From Rhodospirillales bacterium (lineage in GTDB: Bacteria > Pseudomonadota > Alphaproteobacteria > Rhodospirillales > Magnetovibrionaceae), in assembly GCA_024653965.1 (NCBI GenBank), contig JANLGW010000009.1, forward strand, positions 1 through 36,743: 36,743 nt of DNA. The letters are read 5' to 3'. Each line of letters starts with the position of its first letter. Positions within the stretch are counted from its first letter, which is position 1. Shown one piece after another: positions 1 to 8,756 of this stretch. The position numbers and the translations under genes were made by a program. Under the pieces are notes generated by a model. That model did not search any database. It was given only the letters and a program-made list of their open reading frames with translations, and was not told the origin of the DNA.

Positions 1-294
1 TATCTTGAGTGCGCGCGCATCGGGCATCAACTGGGCCATGGATGGTTTTTGAATGTGCCCGGCCATCACCAGTTCTTCAACATGGTTGGCCTGCAGGTGT
101 TCAATGGTTTTACCAGCCTTGCCGATGTTTACCCAGGCATGCGCGACATTTTGCGTCGTTTCAAGATCGCACTGATCCTTGAACGCGATCACGAACACGT
201 CCCGCCCGGATTTTTGACAGGTTTCGATCAGCAGACGAGGAAGTTCCCCCCCGCCGGCCAGAATGCCCAGCTTGGCGGCCTTAGGCGGCATCAT
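1..294 (-). CDS. lpxI: UDP-2,3-diacylglucosamine pyrophosphatase LpxI, N-terminal part (cut by window edge)
   Basis: Open reading frame of 98 codons that starts at 294 (ATG-ATG, so 291 is also possible) and runs off the left edge. The N-terminus reads MMPPKAAKLGILAGGGELPR, the glycine-rich start typical of LpxI (formerly DUF1009), followed by LLIETCQKSGRDVFVIAFKD. LpxI hydrolyses UDP-2,3-diacylglucosamine to lipid X in lipid A synthesis and takes the place of LpxH in alphaproteobacteria. The start overlaps the end of lpxA by 14 bp, which suggests translational coupling. It sits in the standard place after lpxA. The C-terminal catalytic half is outside the window, so intactness cannot be judged. 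Confidence 0.9.
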   Translation of the reverse strand, partial: MMPPKAAKLGILAGGGELPRLLIETCQKSGRDVFVIAFKDQCDLETTQNVAHAWVNIGKAGKTIEHLQANHVEELVMAGHIQKPSMAQLMPDARALKI

Positions 295-1081
295 CCATTT
301 TCGGCTGGCAGATGGCGCGTGAGCTTTCGGAACTGATGAAGGTGACGATTTCCATCACCGGCTCGATGTCTTTGAACATCTCGGCCACATCGCGCACCCG
401 TTCGTCCATGGTGCCTTCCTGAGCGAACAGCAAGCGATAGGCGTTGCGCATGGCGTGGATGGTTTCCCGGTCGAACCCGCGCCGCTTGAGCCCCACCAGA
501 TTAAGCCCCGAAAGGTGCGCGCGATTGCCGGTCACGGTGCCGTAAGGGATAACGTCGTTTTCCACGCCGCTCATGCCGCCGATCATCGCGTGTTTGCCGA
601 TGCGCACAAACTGATGCACCGCCGAAAGCCCACCAACGATGGCGTATTCGTCCACTTCCACATGCCCCGCCAAGGTGGCGTTGTTGACCAAGATCACGTG
701 GTCGGCGATCTGGCAATCGTGCGCCACGTGCGCATTGACCATAAACAAGCAGTTGTTGCCGACCTTCGTGAGCAGCCCACCGCCTTCGGTGCCGGGATTC
801 ATGGTGACGTGTTCGCGGATCACGTTATTGCAGCCGATTTCAAGGCGCGATACTTCGCCCTTGAACTTCAAATCCTGAGGCTGCAAGCCGATGGACGCAA
901 ACGGGAAAATGCGCGTGTTGGCGCCGATGGACGTTTCCCCACCCACCACCACATGACTTTCCAGACGCACGCCGTCAGCCAATGTTACATGGGCGCCAAC
1001 GACACTATAGGGACCGATCACGACGTTTTCGCCAATTTGGGCGCCGTCTTCGATGATGGCGGTAGGATGAATGGTGCTCAT
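281..1081 (-). CDS. lpxA: Acyl-ACP--UDP-N-acetylglucosamine O-acyltransferase LpxA
   Basis: 266 residues, the usual length. Catalyses the first step of lipid A synthesis, transfer of a hydroxyacyl chain from ACP to the 3-OH of UDP-GlcNAc, in the cytoplasm. Residues 1-190 are hexapeptide repeats of a left-handed beta helix (IHPTAIIEDGAQIGENVVIG and on). The NAHVAHDCQ stretch at about 116-124 contains the catalytic histidine (H121, matching H125 of E. coli). The C-terminal helical domain follows (RGFDRETIHAMRNAYRLLF). The ATG at 1081 lies 1 bp after the fabZ stop codon and its 3' end overlaps lpxI, so fabZ-lpxA-lpxI are probably one transcript. Confidence 0.96.
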   Translation of the reverse strand: MSTIHPTAIIEDGAQIGENVVIGPYSVVGAHVTLADGVRLESHVVVGGETSIGANTRIFPFASIGLQPQDLKFKGEVSRLEIGCNNVIREHVTMNPGTEGGGLLTKVGNNCLFMVNAHVAHDCQIADHVILVNNATLAGHVEVDEYAIVGGLSAVHQFVRIGKHAMIGGMSGVENDVIPYGTVTGNRAHLSGLNLVGLKRRGFDRETIHAMRNAYRLLFAQEGTMDERVRDVAEMFKDIEPVMEIVTFISSESSRAICQPKMDDAA

Positions 1082-1082
1082 A

Positions 1083-1532
1083 TCAATGATCCATAATCAT
1101 GGCGGCAAATGTCGCCTCGGCCATGACAGTTTCACCCACTTTGGCGACGCCTTCAAATTTGAAAACGTTGCCGCGGGAACGGATTTTGGTGACGGCAATT
1201 TCCAGGGTGTCGCCGGGCACCACGGGTTTGCGAAAGCGCGCGTTATCAACGGTCATGAAATACACCAGCTTGCCTTCGGAAGCGGCGCCCAAGGTATGGA
1301 CCACCAACACGGCGGCAGTCTGCGCCATGGCTTCGATGATCAACACGCCCGGCATAATGGGATGACCCGGAAAATGCCCCTGGAAGTGCGGTTCGGTCGC
1401 GGTCACATTTTTAACGCCGACCGCGCTCTCGCCCGTTTTGATGTCTTTCACACGATCGATCATCAAGAACGGATACCGATGCGGAATCATTTCCATAATC
1501 CGCATCACGTCAATTTCGTTTTCCAAACTCAA
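1083..1532 (-). CDS. fabZ: 3-hydroxyacyl-[acyl-carrier-protein] dehydratase FabZ
   Basis: 149 residues, a single hot-dog fold. Dehydrates 3-hydroxyacyl-ACP in fatty acid elongation and draws on the same 3-hydroxyacyl-ACP pool as LpxA and LpxD, which explains the neighbourhood. The active-site block [19 protein letters not shown] is present, with catalytic H53 and E67. The chosen start is a TTG at 1532, three bases after the lpxD stop and preceded by an AGGGGA sequence about 9 bases upstream. The next ATG would be at residue 10 and would remove the short N-terminal segment seen in other FabZ proteins, so TTG is preferred but not certain. Confidence 0.95.
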   Translation of the reverse strand: MSLENEIDVMRIMEMIPHRYPFLMIDRVKDIKTGESAVGVKNVTATEPHFQGHFPGHPIMPGVLIIEAMAQTAAVLVVHTLGAASEGKLVYFMTVDNARFRKPVVPGDTLEIAVTKIRSRGNVFKFEGVAKVGETVMAEATFAAMIMDH

Positions 1533-1535
1533 GGT

Positions 1536-2567
1536 TCAAGTCCCCTTTTTCGTTTTGCTCAGTCGCCCCAATGCCGCAATCTGACGCCAATGTTCCTTGG
1601 CCGCAACGGCCGGCGAACCTGCTACCGTCTGGCCCGGCTCAATGTCGCGCATAATGCCGCTTTGCGCCACAATCTGCACACCATCCCCGATGGTCAAATG
1701 GCCGGCGATGCCAACCTGGCCGCCCATCATGACATAATTTCCGACTTTGGTGCTGCCGGAAATGCCGACTTGGGCGGCAAACAGGCAGCCCGCGCCGACT
1801 TCGACGTTGTGCCCGATCTGCACCAAATTATCGATCTTCGCGCCACGACGAATGATGGTGTCCGGTCCGGCGCCACGGTCGACACAGGAATTGGCGCCGA
1901 TTTCAACATCGTCTTCGATCACCACCCGGCCCAATTGCGGCACCTTAAGGTGCTGTGCGCCGGGCGCAAAACCGAACCCATCTTGACCGATGCGCACACC
2001 CGGATGAAAAACGCAGCGGTTGCCGATCAACGCAAACTGGATGGTCGCATTCGCGCCCACGGTGCAGCCGTCGCCCAACACCACGCCGGGGCCGATAGTG
2101 GAATTCGCCCCGATGACGCAATTTTTCCCGATCTCGGCTTTTGCTTCGATGACCGCACCCACTTCAACACGACAGCCCGCCCCTAAGGTGGCGGTATCGT
2201 GAACATGGGCGCCAGCATGAATGCCGGGCTCCGGCGCATGGGTGAAACAGGTTTTGGGATAAAACGCCTGGGCCACGCGGGCATAGGCCCGATAAGGCTC
2301 AGCGGTGACCAGCAACGCCATGCCTTGTGGCGCGCGCTCGGCGTACTTGGCGTCCACCAAACACGCACCCGCAGCGCTTTTCGCAAAAGCGTCGGCATAA
2401 AGTTTGTTTTCTAAAAAACTGACCTCGTCCGCACCGGCCGTCTGCAACGGCTGAACGTCACGAAACACCTGAGCAGGATCGCCGATGCGAATTTCCGCAT
2501 TCGCAATTTTGGCGAGTTCTGCCAGGGCGAACGGTCCTGCTTTCTCGAAGAACCTGGGGTCCGCCAT
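1536..2567 (-). CDS. lpxD: UDP-3-O-(3-hydroxyacyl)glucosamine N-acyltransferase LpxD
   Basis: 343 residues, normal length. Third step of lipid A synthesis: N-acylation of UDP-3-O-acylglucosamine. The N-terminal uridine-binding domain (about 1-105, with [23 protein letters not shown]) is followed by a hexapeptide-repeat beta helix (about 110-310). The [11 protein letters not shown] stretch carries the conserved histidine of the active site, and a C-terminal helix ([19 protein letters not shown]) follows. The ATG at 2567 has GGAGGG six bases upstream. It lies 15 bp after skp in the usual bamA-skp-lpxD-fabZ-lpxA order. Confidence 0.96.
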   Translation of the reverse strand: MADPRFFEKAGPFALAELAKIANAEIRIGDPAQVFRDVQPLQTAGADEVSFLENKLYADAFAKSAAGACLVDAKYAERAPQGMALLVTAEPYRAYARVAQAFYPKTCFTHAPEPGIHAGAHVHDTATLGAGCRVEVGAVIEAKAEIGKNCVIGANSTIGPGVVLGDGCTVGANATIQFALIGNRCVFHPGVRIGQDGFGFAPGAQHLKVPQLGRVVIEDDVEIGANSCVDRGAGPDTIIRRGAKIDNLVQIGHNVEVGAGCLFAAQVGISGSTKVGNYVMMGGQVGIAGHLTIGDGVQIVAQSGIMRDIEPGQTVAGSPAVAAKEHWRQIAALGRLSKTKKGT

Positions 2568-2582
2568 CGGCTACCCTCCGCG

Positions 2583-3194
2583 TTATTTCTTGGGCAAGGA
2601 CACCGTCACAGACGGCAATTCCTTGTTCAGGCGTTCCAAGACATACGCATCAATGGCATAGGCATCGGCGCGCAGCAAAACGCTCTGCGAAGGCAGAATC
2701 AAGGTCACGTTGTTTGCTTCCGCGTACTGAGAAATGATCTGAACAATCTTTTCATTGATCGGACCCATGGCATCCAGTTGCAGCTTGTTAATGGCTTTTT
2801 GCTGTTCTTGGGTTTTGCGTTGGAAATCGGCGACACGCTGCTCAAACTTTTTGCGTTCTTCGGCAAATGCTTCCGGGGCTAACAAGGTGCGTTTGCGGTT
2901 CAGCTCGGCGTTGGCGTCACGCAACGCCGTATCCTCTTTTTGCAAAGCTTGATTGCTGGTTTCGGCATAAGTCGTAATCTTTTCGCGCGCGGCGGCAAAT
3001 GCTTTCGATTGCCCGCGGATGGCATCGATATTCACGATACGGATGTTCAGCGGAGGCATAGCCTGGGCCGCCTGGGCCTGGGGGGCAGGATCCTTTGCCG
3101 CATTTTGCGCCAGAGCCGGGAGAGAATAAGTCGCTCCCAAAACGATCATACCCGTAATTGCAACCGTGAAGAACTTATTGTGGCTCAAGACCAT
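2583..3194 (-). CDS. skp: OmpH/Skp family periplasmic chaperone
   Basis: 203 residues with an N-terminal signal peptide (hydrophobic core about 10-27, ending SLPALAQ). It is followed by a long charged helical region of about 90 residues (FAAAREKITTYAETSNQALQ through QRVADFQRKTQEQQKAINKL) typical of the coiled-coil tentacles of Skp. Skp holds unfolded outer membrane proteins in the periplasm and passes them to BamA, encoded just upstream. Start choice is unusual: the only good ribosome site, AGGAG, directly abuts the ATG at 3194 with no spacing. A TTG at 3188 (giving MSHNKFF) would have a spacing of six and may be the real start. The AGGAG itself overlaps the bamA stop codon. Confidence 0.9.
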   Translation of the reverse strand: MVLSHNKFFTVAITGMIVLGATYSLPALAQNAAKDPAPQAQAAQAMPPLNIRIVNIDAIRGQSKAFAAAREKITTYAETSNQALQKEDTALRDANAELNRKRTLLAPEAFAEERKKFEQRVADFQRKTQEQQKAINKLQLDAMGPINEKIVQIISQYAEANNVTLILPSQSVLLRADAYAIDAYVLERLNKELPSVTVSLPKK

Positions 3195-3197
3195 CTC

Positions 3198-5477
3198 CTA
3201 AAATTTGGTACCAAAATTAACGCGCATCACTTCCGTCTCGTCATAACTTTCCTTTATCAGCGCTTGCCCGAAATCAAGACTGATGGGACCAATCGGCGAT
3301 ACCCAGGCAACACCGACACCTGCCGAGGCTCGGAGCGCTCCGCTGTCGAGCACATTCGCGCCGCTTGGGCTGACGGTTGTTACGGAGCCGACATCCGAAA
3401 ACACCTTACCGGAAATGCCCAATTCCTGCGGTAGCCCCAGGGGCACCATCAATTCGGCACCGCCGTTGTATACGACCTCGCCGCCTAATGCATCTCCGGT
3501 TAAGCGATCACGCGGTCCCAAACCTGCGTCGGCAAAACCACGCAGACTGTCGCCGCCGATGAAGTACCGATCCAACAGCCCCACGTCTTCGCCCAAGCCC
3601 GTGATGATGCCGCCCCGGCCCTTCACGTTCACCACCCAGCCTTCACTGATGGTGTAATGGTAAGCACCCGACAGCATATTGCGCAAATAATGAACGTCGC
3701 CGGCAAGCCCGGCCACGTCGTTGTTCATCCGCACGACATAACCTTCCGTCGGAGTGACGCGGCTGTTGCGACGGTCATATGACAACACATGCCCAACGGA
3801 GGAGACCAATTTGGCGCCCGCCTGCTCTTTAATATAAATGGACGCATCATCGGCAACGTTGGACACCTTGGAATCCTTAATCGTATAAGACCAGCCCTGG
3901 TTGATATACGACGTGATCGGATAGGCGGATCGTAACGTTAACCCCGTCTGTTCGGAATCAAACGAACTGGACGTCTGCAAGTCCGATGCCGTGTGATAAA
4001 TGTCAAACCCCGCCGCGACTTCGCGATTGAGGAAATACGGTTCGGTAAAGCTTAAATTGACCTGGCTCGAACGCTGAGAAATTCGAGCGCCGAGTGAAAG
4101 ATCCTGGCCCTTACCCAGCAGGTTGCGTTCGCGAATTGAAACTTCCGCCAATGCACCTTCGGCGCTGGAAAATCCACCGCCAACGGATAGGCTGCCGGTG
4201 GATTTTTCCTCGACTTCGACATCGATCACCGCCTTGTCGGGCGTGGAACCTTCCGCCTCGGTGACGGTGACCTTATTAAAGAAGTCCAGGTCTTCAACCC
4301 GGGTAACCGAGCGCCGAATCTTGGCCGCGTTGAAGGCATCACCCTCCACGACCCTAAATTCACGACGCACAACCTCATCAAGCGTGCGCACGTTGCCGTT
4401 GACGTTAATCCGTTCGACAAAAACGCGCCGACCTTCGGAAACCTCGAACGTCATATCGATAACGCCGGTTTCACGGTTGCGTTTTGCATCGGGGCGCACA
4501 TCGACAAAAGCGTAACCAAAATCCCCCACGGCATTCGTCAGCGCGTCAACACCGTCATCAACGAACGTAACGTCATACCAGTCGCCACTTTGAATCTTCA
4601 GCTTGCTCGCAAGATCTTCCGCCTTCAAATCGCGCAAATTGGCGTTGATCGCCACTTCGCCGAATTTATAGCGTTGGCCTTCTTCAACAGTAAACGTGAT
4701 GAAAAACTGTTTGCGATCCGGCGTAAGCTCCGCCTGTGCAGACAACACCTGAAAGTCCGCATAGCCATTTTTCAGATAATGACGGCGCAGCAGTTCCTTA
4801 TCGAACGTGATGCGATCCGGATCATAACGATCATCTTGGCTAAGGAAACGGTACCAGCGCGTTTGCTGGGTTCTGACCACGTCCAACAAATCGCTGTCGT
4901 CAAAGGCCCGGTTGCCGATGAATCGGATGTTTTGCACTTCCGTCAGCGCGCCTTCATCGATTTCAAAAACCAAATCGACGCGGTTTTGCGGCAACTGAAT
5001 GATTTTAGGTTCCACCGTCACGGCGAAACGACCGCTACGCTGATACAGGGTCTGAATGCGGTTAACGTCGGTTTGCACCTTTGATCGTGTATAGATCACG
5101 CGCGGTTTAAGCGAAACTTCCGTTGTCAATTCAGCATCGTCCAGGCGTTTATTGCCTTCAAACGCAATGCGATTGATCACCGGATTTTCCGTCACGCGCA
5201 CCACCAGGGTCGAGCCCTCTTGGGAAAGCGACACGTCGGCGAATAGGCCTGTGGCAAACAAGGACTTAAGGGAGCGATCGATGCGGATGGGATCAAACTC
5301 GTCGCCTTCGCGCACCAAAAGATAAGAGCGCACCGTTTCCGCTTCGACACGCTGCACACCTTCCACAGCGATGGCCGTAATCGTGTCGGCCTCTTGGGCG
5401 CGCGCGCCAAAAAGCGGCGTTGCCAGCATGACGGCCAACACAAACCCAGCACACAGAACGGAAATTACGCGACGCAC
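3198..5477 (-). CDS. bamA: Outer membrane protein assembly factor BamA
   Basis: Central Omp85 protein of the BAM complex, which folds beta-barrel proteins into the outer membrane. After a signal peptide (core CAGFVLAVMLATPLFG, cut near ARAQ) come five POTRA-type repeats to about residue 420, for example ITAIAVEGVQRVEAETVRSY and RVFVERINVNGNVRTLDEVV. A C-terminal barrel follows, including the lid-lock-like RGF in SLRGFADAGLGPRD, and the protein ends in phenylalanine (VNFGTKF) as barrel proteins do. The frame is open to 5525. I chose the GTG at 5477 because AGGGGGGG lies five bases in front of it and the signal peptide then starts properly (VRRVISVL). The ATG at 5522 has no clear ribosome site but remains possible and would give 774 residues. 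Confidence 0.95.
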   Translation of the reverse strand: MRRVISVLCAGFVLAVMLATPLFGARAQEADTITAIAVEGVQRVEAETVRSYLLVREGDEFDPIRIDRSLKSLFATGLFADVSLSQEGSTLVVRVTENPVINRIAFEGNKRLDDAELTTEVSLKPRVIYTRSKVQTDVNRIQTLYQRSGRFAVTVEPKIIQLPQNRVDLVFEIDEGALTEVQNIRFIGNRAFDDSDLLDVVRTQQTRWYRFLSQDDRYDPDRITFDKELLRRHYLKNGYADFQVLSAQAELTPDRKQFFITFTVEEGQRYKFGEVAINANLRDLKAEDLASKLKIQSGDWYDVTFVDDGVDALTNAVGDFGYAFVDVRPDAKRNRETGVIDMTFEVSEGRRVFVERINVNGNVRTLDEVVRREFRVVEGDAFNAAKIRRSVTRVEDLDFFNKVTVTEAEGSTPDKAVIDVEVEEKSTGSLSVGGGFSSAEGALAEVSIRERNLLGKGQDLSLGARISQRSSQVNLSFTEPYFLNREVAAGFDIYHTASDLQTSSSFDSEQTGLTLRSAYPITSYINQGWSYTIKDSKVSNVADDASIYIKEQAGAKLVSSVGHVLSYDRRNSRVTPTEGYVVRMNNDVAGLAGDVHYLRNMLSGAYHYTISEGWVVNVKGRGGIITGLGEDVGLLDRYFIGGDSLRGFADAGLGPRDRLTGDALGGEVVYNGGAELMVPLGLPQELGISGKVFSDVGSVTTVSPSGANVLDSGALRASAGVGVAWVSPIGPISLDFGQALIKESYDETEVMRVNFGTKF

Positions 5478-5642
5478 GGGCGCCCCCCCTAAACTTCTTT
5501 TTGTTTTCTTCGCACCCAGCATCACATTCGACCCAACAGCGACGCTTGAAAACCGTCACCTTCAAAACGGCACATCAAGAGCGCCAAAAACCGCCTTCGA
5601 AGCCTATATTTTCAGCGGGTCACTCCTTAGCCCAGGCAACAA

Positions 5643-6827
5643 TCAGCCAAGACCAAACCGCTCAAATAGACGCTCAAAGTCGTTCCAGGTCGCAAATAAC
5701 ATCAACAGCAATACCAAACCTAGGCCCAAACGGAAACCGTATTCTTGCACCCGGGCGCTTAAAGGTTTGCCGCGCAGACCCTCGGCGAGATAAAAAGCCA
5801 AGTGCCCGCCATCCAAAACCGGCACCGGAAACAGGTTGATCAGCCCCAAGTTGATGCTCAAAATGGCCAAAAACCGCAAGATTGACGATACTCCACCCTG
5901 CGCCGCGTCACCGGACACCTCAGCGATCATGATGACACCGCCCAATTCCTTGGCGCTGCGCTCGCCGGAAAACATTTCCCCCAACCCGCCCAAAATATTA
6001 ACGGTCAAGCCATAGGTCTGCTCAACGGCCAGTTTCAGGCCTTCGAGGATCCCCGCACGTTCGGTCGGCATAACGGAAATATCCGGACGCACCCCCAAAA
6101 GGCCGCGCTTAGGGGGCGTATCGCTGCTTTCATCGTCGTTATCCGCGTGATCGCCATTGTCGCCCGCCTGACCGGCCTTGCCTAAATCCTCGCTCCACGC
6201 CCGCGGCGTGGCAGTAAGGCTAAAAACCGTCTCACCGCGCTGAATTTCAAAATCCAGCGCATTGCCCGCATTTACGGAAACAATTTCACTCAATTCGCTA
6301 AAAAGCGTAATGGACTGACCGTTTACCGACAAAATCCGGTCGCCTACGGCCAGCCCCGCCTCCTCGGCGGCGGTATCTTCAATCACCTCGCCAACAATGG
6401 GCAACATGGTGGGCATACCGAGAATCGAGTTCACCGCCCACAACACCAGCACCGCGAACAAGAAGTTGGACGTCGGTCCCGCCGCGACGATTGCCGCACG
6501 CTGCCCCAAACGCTTGTAGTGAAACGACACCGCCTTTTCCGCATCCGTCATGGGACGCTCCTCGGTGTCATCGACACCGGTCATCACGTCCCCTTCGCCG
6601 AACATCTTCACATAACCGCCGAGCGGTACCGCACTAAAACGCCAGCGTGTGCCGTACTTGTCGTTAAAGCCCCAGATTTCTGTGCCGAAGCCGATGGAAA
6701 ACACTTCGACCCTTACGCCATGAAAGCGCGCCAGCAAAAAATGCCCCAGCTCGTGCACAAAAACGAGCACCGTCAATACCAGCAGAAACGGGATAAAGTA
6801 ATGCGTTATGAGGCTTAAAAATTCCAT
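5643..6827 (-). CDS. rseP: Site-2 intramembrane metalloprotease RseP (MmpA/EcfE type)
   Basis: 394 residues. Inner membrane zinc protease that cleaves transmembrane segments, for example of anti-sigma factors. The metal site HELGH is at residues 25-29 inside the first membrane segment, and the second motif, LDGGH with D339, lies in the C-terminal membrane region after NLFPVPV. One PDZ domain (about 125-210) contains GDRILSVNGQSITLFSEL. Odd feature: between the PDZ domain and the next segment there is an acidic, Asp/Asn/Gly-rich insert at about 218-240 (GDNGDHADNDDESSDTPPKR). The ATG at 6827 follows an unusually AT-rich 43-bp gap with no strong ribosome site. It lies between dxr and bamA, the normal place. 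Confidence 0.95.
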   Translation of the reverse strand: MEFLSLITHYFIPFLLVLTVLVFVHELGHFLLARFHGVRVEVFSIGFGTEIWGFNDKYGTRWRFSAVPLGGYVKMFGEGDVMTGVDDTEERPMTDAEKAVSFHYKRLGQRAAIVAAGPTSNFLFAVLVLWAVNSILGMPTMLPIVGEVIEDTAAEEAGLAVGDRILSVNGQSITLFSELSEIVSVNAGNALDFEIQRGETVFSLTATPRAWSEDLGKAGQAGDNGDHADNDDESSDTPPKRGLLGVRPDISVMPTERAGILEGLKLAVEQTYGLTVNILGGLGEMFSGERSAKELGGVIMIAEVSGDAAQGGVSSILRFLAILSINLGLINLFPVPVLDGGHLAFYLAEGLRGKPLSARVQEYGFRLGLGLVLLLMLFATWNDFERLFERFGLG

Positions 6828-6870
6828 TTTTTCAATTCTTTATTTAATTTTGTTAAATTCACGCATTACA

Positions 6871-8076
6871 TCAACGACAAGCGGCGCAAACCGTTTCGGC
6901 GCGCCTCCGCGCCAGGGCGTCGATCGCAAACACCTGTTCCAAATCGGCAAGCCTGCCCAATACGTTTTCGGCGCTGAGTTTATCCACCACCGTTGCCACC
7001 ACCCGCGCCACATCCAGAAATCCGATTTTACCCGCCAGAAACGCTGCGACGGCAATTTCATTGGCGGCGTTGAGCGCCGTGGGCGCGCCGCCCCCCGCCT
7101 GCAGGCATTCGCGCGCCAAGCGCAAGGCCGGGAACCGGGTTTCGTCAGGAGCTTCGAACGTCAGGGTGCCAATGTCCGCCAGGGCCAGCGTTGCGGCGGG
7201 CGTCGCCATACGCTCAGGCCACGCCAAGGCAAACGAGATCGGCGTGCGCATATCGGGCACCCCCAATTGCGCCAAAACCGAGCCGTCAACATAGCTGACC
7301 AAGCTATGCACCACCGATTGAGGGTGGACCAAAACCTCGATCGCGTCGGCGGCCACAGGAAACAAATGAAAGGCCTCGATCAGTTCCAGGCCCTTGTTCA
7401 TCATGGTCGCGCTATCGACGCTGATTTTTGCGCCCATGTCCCAGTTAGGGTGCGCCACGGCTTGGGCCGGGGTCATTTTTTCCATTTCAGCCAACGACTT
7501 GGTGCGAAACGGCCCGCCCGAAGCGGTAAGCGTAATCTTGGCCACGCTTTCAGGGCGTTCAAAATCGAACACTTGAAAGATGGCGCTATGCTCGGAATCC
7601 ACCGGGATCAAGACCGCGCCGCCTTTTTTGACCTCTTGGGTCATCAGCGAACCGGCGCTCACCAGCGTTTCCTTATTGGCCAAGCCCACCATCGCGCCGC
7701 GTTGCACCGCCTTCAAGGTCGGTTTCAGCCCTGCGGTGCCGACGATGGCGGCAACCACCACATCCGAAGGGCGACACGCCGCCTCAGCCACCGCGTTTGC
7801 ACCTGCAGCAGCCTCAATTCCCGTACCCGCAAGGCGATCTTGGAGTTCGCCGTACAACGCCTCATCGGCCACCACCGCCAACTTCGCGCCTAAAAGCTTG
7901 GCTTGCTCAGCCAAAAGCTTGACGTTGCGGTTGCCGGTCAGGGCCTCGACCTGATAAGCGCCCGGATTGCGCGCCAATAAATCCACGGTGTTGCTCCCGA
8001 CGGAGCCCGTGGAACCCAAAACCGTCACACGCCGAACCTTTAGCGCGGGGTGCAGAGATGCGCCGATTACAGCCAT
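6871..8076 (-). CDS. dxr: 1-deoxy-D-xylulose 5-phosphate reductoisomerase Dxr (IspC)
   Basis: 401 residues. Converts DXP to 2-C-methyl-D-erythritol 4-phosphate with NADPH, the committed step of the MEP isoprenoid pathway; the product feeds UppS encoded nearby. The NADPH site VLGSTGSVGSNT is at 19-30, PVDSEHSAIFQ carries the metal-binding Asp and Glu, and SVDSATMMNKGLELIEA is the second active-site block. The ATG at 8076 overlaps the 3' end of cdsA by 10 bp, which points to coupled translation. Confidence 0.97.
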   Translation of the reverse strand: MAVIGASLHPALKVRRVTVLGSTGSVGSNTVDLLARNPGAYQVEALTGNRNVKLLAEQAKLLGAKLAVVADEALYGELQDRLAGTGIEAAAGANAVAEAACRPSDVVVAAIVGTAGLKPTLKAVQRGAMVGLANKETLVSAGSLMTQEVKKGGAVLIPVDSEHSAIFQVFDFERPESVAKITLTASGGPFRTKSLAEMEKMTPAQAVAHPNWDMGAKISVDSATMMNKGLELIEAFHLFPVAADAIEVLVHPQSVVHSLVSYVDGSVLAQLGVPDMRTPISFALAWPERMATPAATLALADIGTLTFEAPDETRFPALRLARECLQAGGGAPTALNAANEIAVAAFLAGKIGFLDVARVVATVVDKLSAENVLGRLADLEQVFAIDALARRRAETVCAACR

Positions 8077-8756
8077 GCCAACACGTTGCTCTTAAAACCG
8101 ATATTGATCAAGGCCGTCGCCAAAGCCGCCGCCACCAGACCATCGACGCGGTCGAACAGGCCGCCATGTCCGGGAATAATCGCGCCGGAATCCTTAACGC
8201 CGAAGCGGCGTTTGATCCAACTTTCAAACAAATCGCCCATCTGGCTCGCCACACCGATGAGCGCGCTAAAAAGGACTATTTCCAGACCCGCTTCGCCTTT
8301 CATGTAAGTCACCATGGCCCAACCGCCCAAAGCGGCAACCAGCGTGCCGCCCATAAAGCCCGACCACGTTTTGTTGGGGCTGATGGCCGGGGCCAGCTTA
8401 GGCCCCCGAAACGCCATGCCGAAGGCGAACCCGCCGGTATCGGCGCCCCACACCACCGCCAGCAGCCAAAACAGGGTCATGCGCCCCCATTCCGGATCCA
8501 GGCGCAAGCGCCACAACGCCCAGCACGCCAACGCAATGTAAACCACGCCCAACGCCAGCCAGGCCGGGTGCTGGCCCACCATGCGCGCCCATTCCAAAGC
8601 CAAAATCACGGCCACCAGCCCGACCAAGCCCGTAAACGGCCAACCGCCAAAATAGACCAAGACCAGCACCACCGGCGCCAAAATAACGGCGGAAACGATG
8701 CGCGGCCCTAACGAACTTGGAAATCGGGAGGTTTTTTCAGACACCGATCGCACCAT
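8067..8756 (-). CDS. cdsA: Phosphatidate cytidylyltransferase CdsA
   Basis: About 229 residues, an integral membrane enzyme that makes CDP-diacylglycerol from phosphatidate and CTP. Several hydrophobic segments (IVSAVILAPVVLVLVYFGG; LVGLVAVILAL; VVYIALACWALW) precede the family signature near the C-terminus, KRRFGVKDSGAIIPGHGGLF followed by DRVDG, with its conserved Asp and His. The open frame extends to 8843 inside uppS, but I place the start at 8756 (ATG), 20 bp before the uppS stop. GTG codons at 8753 and 8744 are alternatives because an AGG sits only one base before the ATG. At about 229 residues it is somewhat short for the family, as is common in alphaproteobacteria. Confidence 0.92.
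   Translation of the reverse strand: MVRSVSEKTSRFPSSLGPRIVSAVILAPVVLVLVYFGGWPFTGLVGLVAVILALEWARMVGQHPAWLALGVVYIALACWALWRLRLDPEWGRMTLFWLLAVVWGADTGGFAFGMAFRGPKLAPAISPNKTWSGFMGGTLVAALGGWAMVTYMKGEAGLEIVLFSALIGVASQMGDLFESWIKRRFGVKDSGAIIPGHGGLFDRVDGLVAAALATALINIGFKSNVLAWL

Noticed and set aside
1071-2186. 371-codon plus-strand open frame opposite fabZ and lpxD
   Set aside because: No domain, biased composition and full overlap with two clear lipid A/fatty acid genes.
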